From CAVRCA01 sp963719345 (GTDB lineage: Bacteria; Pseudomonadota; Alphaproteobacteria; Acetobacterales; Acetobacteraceae), in the NCBI GenBank assembly GCA_963719345.1, contig CAVRCA010000001.1:868001-932000 (forward strand): a DNA stretch of 64,000 bases, read 5' to 3'. The position numbers and the translations under genes are program-made. The notes beneath the pieces are model-generated. The model searched no databases. It was not told the origin of the DNA and saw only the letters and a list, made by a program, of their open reading frames with translations. How positions within the stretch are numbered: position 1 is the first letter of the stretch; the number at the start of each line of letters is the position of its first letter. Shown one piece after another: positions 28,377 through 38,318 of this stretch.

Positions 28377-30464
28377 GCGCGCCAGCCGTGGGCGCGCCAG
28401 CCTCGAGCGTGACGGCCTACGCGATCGGCGTCGATGTCGGCGGCACGTTCACCGATGTGGTGGCTGCCGGGTCGGACGGTCGCCTCGCAACCGCCAAGGC
28501 GGTGAGCACGCCGCGGGATCAATCGATCGGGGTGATGGAAGGGCTGCAGCTCGTCGCCGACCGGCTCGGGCTCTCGCTTGCAGCCCTCCTGGGTGCGACC
28601 ACCCGGTTGGTCCACGGGATGACGGTGGCCACCAACGCGCTGCTGGAGGGCAAGGGCGCGCGGGTCGCGATGCTGGTCACGCAAGGCCACCGCGACGTGG
28701 TCGAGATGCGGGAAGGACTGAAGCCCGAGCGCTACAACCTTCGCCTGCCGCCGCCGGAGCCGCTCGTGCCACGGCCCCTGCGTCTGCCGGTGCGGGAACG
28801 GATGCGTGCCGACGGCCGGGTGGAGACGGAGCTCGACGGGATTTCTTTGCATGCGGCCCTCGACCGGCTTGCAGCCGAACAGGTGGAGGCGGTCGCGGTC
28901 TGCTTCCTGCACGCCTGGGCCAACCCGGCGCACGAGCAGCGCGCCGCGCAGGCGGCGCGGGCGCGTTTGCCCGAAGCGTTCGTCACCTGCTCCTCCGACG
29001 TGCTCCCGGAAATAAAGGAGTTCGAGCGCTTCTCGACCACGGTGGCGAACGCGCTGGTCGGGCCGCTGGTGCGGGACTACCTGGCGCGGCTCGAAACGCG
29101 GCTGCGCGCGGCCGGGCTGCCGGTGCCGCCGCTCATCATGCACTCCCATGGCGGCGTCGCCTCGGTGACGGAGACGATCCGGCTCGCGGCAGCTACCGCG
29201 CTCTCCGGCCCGGCGGGCGGCGTGGCCGCCTGCGCCGCCCTCGCCCGTGCGGGCGCCGGCGCCGATCTCGTCACCTTCGACATGGGCGGCACCAGCAGCG
29301 ACATCGCGTTGATCCGCGACGGGGCCGCCGCGCTCTCGACCGGCCGGACGGTGGGCGCGGCGCGGATTGCCTTGCCGAGCCTCGACATCGTCACCCTGGG
29401 CGCGGGCGGCGGCAGCATCGCGGCGGTGAGGGCCGGACGGCCTGCTGCGCGTCGGCCCGCAAAGCGCCGGGGCGGTCCCCGGCCCGGCCTGCTACGGCCA
29501 GGGCGGCGAGGCCGCGACGGTGACGGACGCCAACCTGGTGCTGGGCTACCTCGATCCGCAGGGTTTCCTTGGGGGCACCCGGCGGCTCGACTCGGATACG
29601 GCCCGGCGCGCGCTGTTCCGGCTTGGGGAGCGGCTGGGCCTCGACCCCGTGGCGGCGGCGGCCGGCGTGCATCGCGTCATCAACGCCCGCATGGCGGACG
29701 GCGTGCGGGTGGCGACGGTGCGGCGCGGCGTCGACCCACGACGCTCGGCGCTGCTGGCCTTTGGCGGCGCGGCGGGGCTGCACGCCTGCGCCGTGGCCGC
29801 GGAGTTGGGCATGACGCGCGTCGTTGTGCCGATCCAGGCGGCCGTGCTGTCCGCCTGGGGAATGCTCAACTCCGATCTCCGAGTACAGCAGGTACGGAGC
29901 CTGGCGCAGACCGCGGGCGGCCTCGATCCCGGTATCCTGCTCGCCGCCTACGAGGCGATGGAGCTGGAAGGCCGCACGCGCCTTGCCGCCTACGGACTGC
30001 CTCTGGAGACCTCCCGGTCGGCCGACATGCGCTACGGCGAACAGGTGTTCGAAATCGAGGTGGGTCTGGATGGGATCGATCTGAGCGAGGCCGAGGCGCG
30101 CCGCGCCATGGAGAAAAGGTTCCATGGCCGGCATGAGGCATTGTTCACCTACGCGCTGCCGGGGGAGGAGGTGGTCGCGGTCAGCGCCCGGCTCGCCACC
30201 GTGGCGCGGCTGCCGCCCGCCAGCGCCGCTGCGGCCTCGGCCGAGCAACCCGCCGGCCCCGAACGATCCCGCACCCGTCGTGCTTTTCTCAGCGGAGACT
30301 GGCGCGAGGTCGCCGCCATGCAGCTGGATGGGTTGCGGGACGGCGAAACGTTCACCGGCCCAGCCCTTTTGGACTCCGAAACCACGACGATCCTGCTTCG
30401 CGAGGGCGACCGAGGGCGCTTCGACGCGCGCGGCTGGCTGCTGGTGGAGGTGGCGGCGCACTGA
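28373..30464 (+). CDS. Hydantoinase/oxoprolinase A subunit (one frameshift)
   Basis: About 697 residues. GTG 28373 overlaps the hydantoinase B stop (GTGA). VTAYAIGVDVGGTFTDVVAA is the actin-like ATPase phosphate loop; LVHGMTVATNALLEGKGARV and FDMGGTSSDIALI are further landmarks. The frame breaks near 29433 (after GAGGGSIAAVRA): one extra G in GCCGGAC. The second part continues VGPQSAGAVPGPACYGQGG, DANLVLGYLDPQGFLGG and FGGAAGLHACAVAAELGM. The family signatures on both sides are intact, so the protein is probably functional. Confidence 0.9.
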
Positions 30465-30485
30465 CCAGGGGCCGCCGAACTCTTA

Positions 30486-30935
30486 TCAGGGCGTCAGATG
30501 TTCGATCGCCTGCCCAGTTTGCCGCGCGACGAGGTCCGCGACGATCGCCCGATGGCAGGTGCGGTGATCGTGCTCGAAGCACAGGAGGCACGCGGGCACT
30601 CTCCGGACCTCCTCGGTGGCGTGGGCAAGGTCCGCCTGCGCCCGGTCGGACCGCAGGTGCTCCGCATAGATCGCGCGCATCCGCTCCGGATGGCCGGAGC
30701 GAACCGCCTGCCGTCCTTCCTTGGGCGTGCCCAAGCCCTGCAGATGGAGGTAGCCGATCCCGTGCCCGGCCAGGCTGGCCGCCAGCAGACGCTTGGAGAA
30801 GCCGGGCTTGCGCGAGGCAGCGACGGCGCGCACGTCGACCAGCAACACGACGCCGGCGGCGCGCAACGACCCGATCACCCCATCCAGCGTACTGCCCTCG
30901 TAGCCGATGGTGCGGAGCGGTGGTTTCATTGCCAT
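30486..30935 (-). CDS. DUF488-family protein
   Basis: 149 residues. The pattern TIGYEGSTLDGVIGSLRAAG, LLVDVRAVAASRKPGFSKR, YLHLQGLGTPKEGR and LLCFEHDHRTCHRAIVADL with its conserved Cys-His-Arg is the DUF488 signature. The biochemical function of the family is unsettled. It is the last gene of a short minus-strand run (nudC, lipoprotein, DUF488) and converges on the hydantoinase A gene. Confidence 0.88.
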   Translation of the reverse strand: MAMKPPLRTIGYEGSTLDGVIGSLRAAGVVLLVDVRAVAASRKPGFSKRLLAASLAGHGIGYLHLQGLGTPKEGRQAVRSGHPERMRAIYAEHLRSDRAQADLAHATEEVRRVPACLLCFEHDHRTCHRAIVADLVARQTGQAIEHLTP

Positions 30936-30936
30936 G

Positions 30937-31246
30937 TCAGAATGGCGAGGCGTACCAGATGTGCCTGACCGGCTCGACGCCGCCCTGCATCAGGCCCTTG
31001 TCGCGCAGGCACTTCCGCTCGGCTTGCGCCTCGGCGAAGGCGAGGTCGTTCTGGTTCTGGGCGGCGAAGATCGGCACTGCCGCACCGGCGATCCGCAGGC
31101 GTCGCACTTCCGGGTCCTGATTGACCGCGGCCCGGCACTCGGGCGGGGTGTCCGGCGTCCGATAGCCGTCCGCGACCGGAGTTCCCGGCGACGAATTGCA
31201 GGACGCCATGCAGCGCCAGGAACAACAGGGCGGCGATCCGCTTCAT
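30937..31246 (-). CDS. Small lipoprotein (one frameshift)
   Basis: ATG 31246 overlaps the nudC stop (ATGA). The leader reads MKRIAALLFLAL; skipping one C near 31210 leads into MASCNSSPGTPVADGYRTPD, which places a cysteine at a lipobox-like position. The mature part is short and ends ERKCLRDKGLMQGGVEPVRH-IWYASPF. No enzyme motif is visible. I infer an outer- or inner-membrane lipoprotein of about 103 residues; the family is unknown. Confidence 0.6.
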
Positions 31247-32192
31247 CCGGCCGCCATCCAGTCCTCGATCAGGCGGCGCGCGATGCTGTCCGTGCGCGGC
31301 AACATGAAGCCGTTCTCTTCGGGCCGACGGATCTCGTCGCGGGAAAACCAGCGCGCGTCCTTGAGTTCCTGCGGATCGATCGTGATCCGCTCGGTCAGCC
31401 CCTCGGCGTAGAAGCCGAGCATGATGTTGGCCGGGAACGGCCAGGGCTGGCTCGAGTGGTAGAAGACCTGCCCCACCTCGACGCCGACCTCCTCCAAAAC
31501 CTCGCGCCGAACCGCCTCCTCGAGGCTCTCGCCGGGTTCCACGAAGCCGGCCAGGGTCGAGAACATGGTGGCGCGCGGAAACCGCACGGAGTGGCCGAGC
31601 AGGCAGAAGTCGTCCCGGTATACCAGCATGATCACCGCCGGGTCGGTGCGCGGGAAATGCTGGGCGTTGCAGCCGGTGCAATGCAGCATGTGCCCGGCGG
31701 TCCTCGGCTCGCACGGAGCGCCGCACACCCCGCAGAACCGGTGTTTTACGCGCCAGTGCATCAGCCCGCGCGCGTGGGCTAGCACGGACGCGTCGCCCGG
31801 CGACAGTCCGCCCCCGCCCACCGCCCGGAGATCCACGAACTCGCCCATCCCCTCCGGCAGCAAGGGCAGCGGGTCGTCGGCCGCGCTGATGTCGACCGCG
31901 AACATCTGCCCGCGCCTCCAAGCAGGCCGAGGAAGCTCCAGGGACCGCCCGCCATCTGCACCGCTTGGGCGGCCTCGCCCGTCAGGTAGACGGCCTCCGA
32001 CGTCGCGCTTTCGGCGTCGGCGCCCGTGGGCATCGGACGGACCAGGTTGCGAGCGCGCCAGACCGGCACGAACAAGGTGTCGGGGCGGCTGAGCGCCTGC
32101 CGGATCCAGGCCTCGTCCTCCCGCCGCTCGGCCGCGCGATCGAGCGGGCTGCCGGAGTAGATGTTCGGCCGGCTGGCCAGGATCAGCGTCAC
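31243..32192 (-). CDS. nudC: NAD(+) diphosphatase / NAD-cap decapping hydrolase NudC (one frameshift)
   Basis: GTG 32192 with GGAG upstream. The N-terminal domain (TLILASRPNIYSGSPLDRAA) is in one frame; the remainder is in another after a break near 31907, where one extra G restores LGGAGQMFAVDIS. The zinc ribbon (HRFCGVCGAPCEPRTAGHML-HCTGC) and the Nudix box (GFVEPGESLEEAVRREVLEE-VGVEVG) are complete, as is the NudC SQPWPFPANIMLGF motif. The enzyme splits NAD(H) and removes NAD caps from RNA. Confidence 0.93.
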
Positions 32193-32313
32193 GCGACAAC
32201 TCCGTTCGGCGGTGGATGGGCCGACCGTGCCACGCGACCTGCGGAGCGGCAACCGGCCAGGGTTGTCGCCCCGAGGGTTGTCTCCAAGCGAGCAAACCAT
32301 GATATGCAGGCGC

Positions 32314-32409
32314 GGGAGGTCGGCGGCGGACGGGCGCCTCGCCAACCCGGTCAGGTCCGGAAGGAAGCAGCCGCAACGAGTTTCCGCTCGGGTCGTTGCC
32401 CGGCCTCCC
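32314..32409 (+). ncRNA. ffs: Signal recognition particle RNA, small bacterial type (4.5S)
   Basis: The invariant domain IV loop GGTCAGGTCCGGAAGGAAGC-AGCC is at about 32349-32372. The outer arms GGGAGGTCGGC (from 32314) and GCCCGGCCTCCC (to 32409) close the rod. Bacterial SRP RNA binds Ffh and drives co-translational membrane targeting. Location immediately upstream of dnaX is the classical alphaproteobacterial arrangement. Confidence 0.95.
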
Positions 32410-32466
32410 ACCCGATGCCCCGCAAGCTGAGAGGTGGCCGCAGCGGCGGTCAGCACGACACCGCGC

Positions 32467-34388
32467 ATGTCCGGCTTCCTTCAGGACGATCCGAGCGACT
32501 CCACTCTGCCCGAGTTGCCGCCCCATCGGGTCCCGGCCTGTTCGGGGACGAACCGCCGGGAGCGGTCGGCCCGCAGCCTGAGTCGGTCCCCGCGGCGCCC
32601 TACCGGGTGCTCGCGCGAAAATACCGGCCGACCCGCTTCGAGGATCTGATCGGCCAGGACGCGATGGTGCGCATCCTGCGCAACGCCTTCGCGCTCGGGC
32701 GGGTGGCGCACGCCTTCATGCTCACCGGAGTGCGGGGGGTCGGCAAGACGACCACCGCCCGCATCATCGCCCGCGCCCTGAACTGCATCGGGCCGGACGG
32801 CCAGGGCGGACCGACGGCGGACCCGTGCGGGGTCTGCCCCAACTGCACCGCGATCCTCGCCGAGCGGCACCCCGACGTGATGGAGATGGATGCCGCCTCG
32901 CGCACCGGCGTCGACGACGTGCGCGAGATCATCGAGGCGACCCGGTTCCGCCCGCTACAGGCGCGCACCAAGGTGTTCGTGGTCGACGAGGTCCACATGC
33001 TGTCGCGCAACGCGTTCAACGCGCTGCTCAAGACGCTGGAAGAGCCGCCGCCGCACGTGAAGTTCGTGTTCGCGACGACCGAGATCCGCAAGGTTCCGGT
33101 CACCGTCCTGTCCCGCTGCCAGCGCTTCGACCTGCGCCGCGTCGGTCTCGACGAGCTGGCTCGGCACTTCACCGGCATCGCGGCGGCCGAACAGGTCGCG
33201 ATCACCCCCGCCGCGCTCGAGCTGATCGCCCGGGCCGCCGACGGCTCGGTGCGGGACGGACTTTCGCTGCTGGATCAGGCGATCGCCCAGGGCGGCGGCG
33301 ATCCGGCGGGCGGTCCGATCAGCGCGCAGGCGGTCACTGACATGCTCGGCCTCGCCGACCGGGGCGACGTCTTCGATCTGCTGGAAGCAATGATGGCGGG
33401 CCGCCCGGCGGCCGCCCTGGCCATCACCGACCGGGCCTACGAGCGGGGTGCCGATCTCGGCATGCTGCTGCAGGACCTGCTGGAGCTGATCCACACCGTC
33501 ACCCGGCTGAAATCGGTTCCCTCACTCAGGCAGAGCCCAACCTTGCCGGAAGCCGAGCGGACGCGCGGCGCCGAGTTCGCCGATCGGCTGTCGGTGCCGG
33601 TACTCGGACGGGCCTGGCAGATGCTGCTGAAGGGGGTCATGGAGGTCGAGACGGCGCCGGATCGACGGGCCGCCGCCGAGATGGTGCTGATCCGCCTGTG
33701 CCACGTCGCCGACCTGCCCTCTCCCGGCGATCTCGTCCGCCAGCTTGCCGGGAAGCCACCGGCCTCTCCCGCCGGTCCGCCTGGCCCTGGCGGCGGCGTC
33801 CGCGCGGTAACGGGCAATGCGACTTCGGTTGGTGCGGCTTCCGTTGCCGTGCAGCCGAGGCATGAGGAGACGGTATCGGCTCCGGCTGGCCCGCGCCTGT
33901 CCAGCTTCCGCGACGTCGTGGCGCTCGTCGCCACCCGGCGCGAGCCGACGTTGCACGGCCACCTGCTGCACTCGGTCCACCTGGTGCGCTTCGCCCCGCC
34001 CGTCATCGAGTTGCGCACGCAGCCGGAGGCACCGCGCGACTTGGCGCCGCGCCTGGCCAAGCTGTTGCAGGAGACAACCGGCACCCGCTGGACGATCGCG
34101 CTGTCCGCTGCTTCGGGCGAGCTGACAATGGCCGAGCAGGCGCGCGCGGCGGACGTCGAGCGACGCGAAACGGCCGCCGATCACCCCTTGGTGCGGGCAA
34201 TTCTTGCCGCGTTCCCCGGGGCGAAGATCGACGAGGTCGCCGATGACTCGCTTGATGGCTATGGTCTGCCGATCCAGACCGAGCCTGAGGGGCCGGCGTT
34301 TGCGCCGGTCGATGCGGAGTTCGTCAATGGCGAGTTCGACGATGACGAGAGCCGATTTGACAGCCTGACCTGGGAGTCCGACGCATGA
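32467..34388 (+). CDS. dnaX: DNA polymerase III gamma/tau subunit (start region frameshifted)
   Basis: Clamp-loader ATPase. YRVLARKYRPTRFEDLIGQD opens the conserved part; Walker A is GVRGVGKTT, the zinc module has CGVCPNC after a further Cys, Walker B is FVVDEVHMLS, and the sensor-1 region reads FVFATTEIRKVPVTVLSRCQ-RFDLRR. The most natural N-terminus (ATG 32467, SGFLQDDPSDSTLPELPP) is one frame off; one extra G in ATCGGGTCCC near 32527 joins it to GPGLFGDEPPG. In the uncorrected frame the first ATG is at 32415. No slippery A-run for the tau/gamma frameshift was seen. Confidence 0.92.
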
Positions 34389-34708
34389 AGAACCTTGCCG
34401 GCCTGATGAAGCAAGCCTCGCAGATGCAGGCCAAGATGCAGGAGATGCAGGCCAAGCTCGAAAGCCTGGAGATCGAGGGCGTCTCCGGGGCCGGGATGGT
34501 GAGCGTGACGCTGAACGGCCGGGGCGAGATGAAGCGCCTGAAGATCGACCCGAAGATCGCCGATCCGGCGGAGATGGAGATCATGGAGGACCTCATCGTC
34601 GCCGCCCACGCCGACGCCAAGCGCAAGCTGGACGAGGCTTCGGCCGACGAAATGCAGAAGGTCACCGGCGGTCTCGACCTGCCGCCCGGGATGAAGCTGC
34701 CCTTCTAG
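34385..34708 (+). CDS. ybaB: YbaB/EbfC-family nucleoid-associated protein
   Basis: 107 residues starting MKNLAGLMKQASQMQAKMQE, the YbaB coiled-helix start, then VSGAGMVSVTLNGRGEMKRL-KIDP and the C-terminal KVTGGLDLPPGMKLPF, all diagnostic. It binds DNA as a dimer and is found between dnaX and recR in most bacteria. Its ATG overlaps the dnaX stop (ATGA). Confidence 0.97.
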   Translation: MKNLAGLMKQASQMQAKMQEMQAKLESLEIEGVSGAGMVSVTLNGRGEMKRLKIDPKIADPAEMEIMEDLIVAAHADAKRKLDEASADEMQKVTGGLDLPPGMKLPF

Positions 34709-34723
34709 GATGCCGTGTTGCTC

Positions 34724-34798
34724 CCCTCACCCGATCCTTTCCCGAAGGGAGAAAGCTCTTCTTCTTCCTCTCCCCTTGGGAGAGGGTTGGGGTGAGGG
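34724..34798. repeat. Intergenic palindromic repeat element
   Basis: Outer arms CCCTCACCC (34724-34732) and GGGTGAGGG (34790-34798) are perfect inverses. An inner hairpin CCTCTCCC-CTT-GGGAGAGG (34767-34785) and a smaller TTTCCC-GAA-GGGA hairpin lie between. This layout matches a dispersed palindromic repeat widespread in proteobacterial intergenic regions. Here it separates ybaB from recR and may act as a transcript-stability or attenuator element. Confidence 0.8.
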
Positions 34799-34819
34799 CT
34801 AGGCAGGCCTGCCTCGGCG

Positions 34820-35413
34820 ATGGGTGGTCCCGAGATCGAGCACCTGATCGGTCTGCTCGCTAAGCTGCCGGGGCTTGGGCCGCGCAGTGCCCGCCGCGCA
34901 GCGCTGCGCATGCTGCAGCAGCCGCAGACCCGGATGCTGCCGCTTGCCGCCGCGCTGGGTGAGGCCGCCCGCGCCGTCCGGGCCTGCAGCTTGTGCGGCA
35001 ATCTCGACAGCCGCGATCCATGCTCGATCTGCGCCGACCCGCAGCGCGATCGCTCGCTGATCTGCGTGGTCGAGGGCGTGGGCGACCTCTGGGCGCTGGA
35101 GCGCGCCTCCGTCCACCGGGGTCTCTATCACGTCCTCGGCGGCACGCTTTCGGCGCTGGCCGGCACCGGGCCGGAGGACCTCAACACGGCAGCACTGCTG
35201 GCCCGCGTGGCCGAGGGCGGGGTTGCCGAGGTGATCCTCGCACTGGGCGCGACGGTGGACGGCGCGACCACGGCACATTGGCTGACCGAGCGCCTCCGCC
35301 CGCTAGGGGTGACGGTCACGCGGGTCGGCCAGGGCGTGCCGATCGGCGGCGCACTCGACGTGCTCGACGACGGCACGCTGGCGGCGGCGCTCCGGGCGCG
35401 GCGGCCGGCATGA
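34820..35413 (+). CDS. recR: Recombination mediator protein RecR
   Basis: 197 residues. The helix-hairpin-helix LAKLPGLGPRSARRAALRML, the zinc finger CSLCGNLDSRDPCSIC and the TOPRIM stretch ICVVEGVGDLWALERASVHR-GLYHVLGG are complete; VGQGVPIGGALDVLDDGTL closes the protein. RecR works with RecO (and RecF) to load RecA at gaps. It is the end of the dnaX-ybaB-recR cluster. Confidence 0.97.
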   Translation: MGGPEIEHLIGLLAKLPGLGPRSARRAALRMLQQPQTRMLPLAAALGEAARAVRACSLCGNLDSRDPCSICADPQRDRSLICVVEGVGDLWALERASVHRGLYHVLGGTLSALAGTGPEDLNTAALLARVAEGGVAEVILALGATVDGATTAHWLTERLRPLGVTVTRVGQGVPIGGALDVLDDGTLAAALRARRPA

Positions 35414-36984
35414 CGCTGTCCCGTCGCGATCTCGTTCACCTGGTCGGCCGCGCTGGCGGCGTGGCGGCGGCGTACCACACCATGGCGGCCATGGGCCTGC
35501 TGCGGGTACCCGAAGCCTATGCGGGACCGCCGGTGCTGCCGCCGGGCAAGGGTGCCCGCGTGGTCGTGCTCGGTGCCGGGATCGCCGGCCTGGTACTCGC
35601 CTGGGAACTCGGGCATGCCGGCTACGACGTGACCGTGCTGGAGGCGCGCGGCCGAGTGGGCGGCCGCAACTGGTCGCTGCGCGCCGGCGACGAGATCCTT
35701 GAGACCGACAGCGTGCAGCGGGTGCGCTGGGACATCGGCGAGCATCTCTACTTCAACCCGGGTCCGGCGCGCATCGCCTGGCACCACGAGGGGATTATTT
35801 CGTATTGCCGCGCGCTCGGCGTGAAGCTCGAAGTGATGTGCAACGACAACCGCGGGGCGTTGCTGCAGGATGACGCGGCGTTCGGTGGCAAGCCGCAGCG
35901 CAATGCGGCGGTGGTGAACAATTCGCGGGGCTACGTGGCCGAGCTCGCGGCCAAGGCGATTGACCAAGCGAACCTCGCGGCTCCCGTGACGACCGAGGAC
36001 AAGGAGCGGCTGCGCGAGTTCCTCCGCGCCTTCGGCGCTCTCGATCGCGACCTCGTCTATCGTGGCTCGATCCGTTCCGGCTTCGGTCGGCCGCCCGGCG
36101 TCGAGGAGGGCACGATCAACCAGCCGCTCGATCTGCGCCAACTGCTGGCGTCGGATTTCTGGCAGGGCCAGATGCAGTTCGGCGAAACGGCACAGCAATC
36201 GGCGACGATGCTGCAGCCGGTCGGCGGGATGGGCGTCATCGGCCAGACGTTCGGACGCAAGCTCGGCCCAATGATCACCACCAACGCCGAAGTGACGCAG
36301 CTCCGCCGGACCTCCGACGGTGCCCGCGTCGTCTGGCGAGACGGCAAGACCGGCGACGTGCAGTCGGTCGAGGCGCCGATCGTGGTCTGCACCATTCCGT
36401 TCGCCGCCCTGCGCGGCATGGACACTGACTTTTCGCCTGAAATTACTGGCGCGATCGCATCGCTCGACTACGTCCCGGCCGGGAAGGTCGCTTTCGAAGC
36501 GCAGACCCGGTTCTGGGAGGTCGAGGACAACATCTACGGCGGCATTTCGTGGACCAGCCGGAACGCCACCCAAGTCTGGTACCCGAGCGCCGGAATTGGT
36601 CAGAAGAAGGGCGTCTTGGTCGGCGCCTACATCTGGTCGGGCGACATCGGCGATGCGTTCGCGGCCAAGCCGATTGCCCAGCGCCTCGACGACACGCTCG
36701 CCGACAATGAAGCGCTGCACCCCTATTGCCGCGACCATCTGCGCAAGGGTGTCAGCGTCGCCTGGAAAAAAATCCCGTTCAGCCGCGGCGCCTGGGCCGA
36801 GTGGAGCCGTGACGGGCGCGCCGGCTTCTACCCCAAGCTGCTGGAGGGCGACGGCCCGTTCCTGTTCTGCGGCGAGCACATGTCGTATCTCAACGGCTGG
36901 CAGGAAGGCGCGGTGCGCTCGGCCCACCACGCCCTTATGCAAATCGCTGCCCGGACGCAGGCGACCGGGTCGGCGGCGCCGTGA
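35410..36984 (+). CDS. Flavin-containing monoamine oxidase family protein, Tat-exported
   Basis: 524 residues. A twin-arginine-type leader (SRRDLVHLVGRAGGVAAAYH) precedes the FAD dinucleotide-binding motif VVVLGAGIAGLVLAWELGHA and the GG-doublet segment EARGRVGGRNWSL. The C-terminal FCGEHMSYLNGWQEGAVRSA is the second FAD contact of amine oxidases. It probably oxidises amines or L-amino acids in the periplasm. The ATG overlaps the recR stop (ATGA), so it is co-translated with a DNA-repair gene although no functional link is evident. Confidence 0.9.
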   Translation: MTLSRRDLVHLVGRAGGVAAAYHTMAAMGLLRVPEAYAGPPVLPPGKGARVVVLGAGIAGLVLAWELGHAGYDVTVLEARGRVGGRNWSLRAGDEILETDSVQRVRWDIGEHLYFNPGPARIAWHHEGIISYCRALGVKLEVMCNDNRGALLQDDAAFGGKPQRNAAVVNNSRGYVAELAAKAIDQANLAAPVTTEDKERLREFLRAFGALDRDLVYRGSIRSGFGRPPGVEEGTINQPLDLRQLLASDFWQGQMQFGETAQQSATMLQPVGGMGVIGQTFGRKLGPMITTNAEVTQLRRTSDGARVVWRDGKTGDVQSVEAPIVVCTIPFAALRGMDTDFSPEITGAIASLDYVPAGKVAFEAQTRFWEVEDNIYGGISWTSRNATQVWYPSAGIGQKKGVLVGAYIWSGDIGDAFAAKPIAQRLDDTLADNEALHPYCRDHLRKGVSVAWKKIPFSRGAWAEWSRDGRAGFYPKLLEGDGPFLFCGEHMSYLNGWQEGAVRSAHHALMQIAARTQATGSAAP

Positions 36985-37004
36985 CAGGCACCTCTTTGGC
37001 CTGT
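36984..37004. terminator. Weak hairpin between convergent genes
   Basis: ACAGGC (36984-36989) pairs with GCCTGT (36999-37004) around a nine-base loop, exactly between the stops of the amine oxidase and the binding-protein gene. It is short and has no T-run; a terminator role is inferred from position only. Confidence 0.3.
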
Positions 37005-37005
37005 A

Positions 37006-38209
37006 CTAAACGAACACCCAGCTCTTCCCGTCGAAGCTCTGCAGCTTCATGTAAGTGATCACCCGATACTGCGTCGGGCTGGTGTTGATCAGGCTGCCCG
37101 GCAGCAGCAGCGGCAGCCGGAAATCATGCAGGTTCGCGGCTTGGTGTATGATGTTCTCGCGCGAAAGATCGTCGCCGCACTGGCGCAGCACCTGCTCGAG
37201 CGTTTGCGCGTAGGCATAGCCCGCGACGTTGATGCTGTCGGCGAGTTGGGCATCCGGCATATGAGCGGCCATCCAATCCCGCCACGTGCGTCACGGCCTC
37301 GTCTTCGGCCCATTTCGGATCGGTCGCGTCCTTGATGAAGCCGGCGGTCTTGACGCCGACTGATTTCTCGAGCCCGGCCGGCACGAAGGTGGCGCCCACG
37401 GAAGCGGCGCCAAGGTGGATATATTTGTCGGGTCGCCAGCCGATGTCGAAGGCCTTGCGGATCGCCTGCGCACCCTGCTTGGCATAGGCGAACATGAACA
37501 GCGTGTCGGCGCCCGAGCCCTGCAAGGTCACGATCTGCGAGTCGACGGTCGGATCGGTGGCCTCGTAGCTCGCCTCGCTGATTACGGTGCCGGCCTTCTC
37601 GCCCAATCCCTCCTTCAGCCCTGCCAGCAGCTCCTTGCCGAAATCGTCGTTCTGATACAGCACGGCGATGCGCGCGTTCGGCGTCGCCTCAAGCACGTGC
37701 TGTGCGTAGAAATTGGCTTCGGAGCGCAGCGTCGGCTGCCAGCCGATCGTCCACGGGAAATGCTCGGGATCGGCGAACCGGGCGGAGCCGGCAGCGACGA
37801 ACAGGTGCGGCACCTTGTGCTGATTGAGATAGGTGCGAATCACCACGTTGATCGGCGTGCCCAACGTGTTGAAGATGAACGCCACCTGTTCCTGCTCGAT
37901 CAGTCGGCGGATCTGTTCGACCGCCTTGGGCGGGCTGTAGGAATCATCGAGGCTGACCAGCTTGACTTTCCTCCCGTTGATGCCGCCGGCCGCGTTGAGC
38001 GCGTCGAAACAGGCGGCCTCAACCCGCCCGAGTTGCCCATACGCGGAGGCAGGGCCGCTGTACGGCAGGGTCTGCCCGATCTTGATCTCGGTCGCGGTGA
38101 CGCCGGGCGCGTTGCTTGCCCGCTCGGCCCCGTGGGCACGAGGCAGGAGGGCGGCAAGCGTCCCCATTGCTGGCGCGGCTATCAGGGCTCGCCTGGTGAT
38201 CCTGGTCAC
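37006..38209 (-). CDS. ABC transporter substrate-binding protein, branched-chain amino-acid type (one frameshift)
   Basis: Starts at GTG 38209 with AGGAG upstream. The leader (TRITRRALIAAPAMGTLAAL) is Tat/Sec-like. The mature protein has the Peripla_BP_6 pattern: VTATEIKIGQTLPYSGPASA, AGGINGRKVKLVSLDDSYSP, VAVLYQNDDFGKELL. The frame breaks near 37284 (EAVTH then WRDWMAAHMPDAQLAD); one extra G explains it. The protein is a close paralog of the product of 1629-2836 and is likewise an orphan without permease genes. The ligand is unknown. Confidence 0.87.
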
Positions 38210-38318
38210 GGTTATCTCCTCCGCTGTCGGCATTGAGCGCCGGCGTTCGTTGACGGCCAGGATAGCCAAGCCGAGGAACTCGGGCCATAACAACGGCCCA
38301 CGGTTTGGAGCCTCGGGC

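Noticed and set aside
32467..32640. Programmed ribosomal frameshift in dnaX
   Set aside because: The known tau/gamma frameshift lies far downstream at an A-rich slippery site. The break here is at the N-terminus in a G run, so it is more likely an indel.
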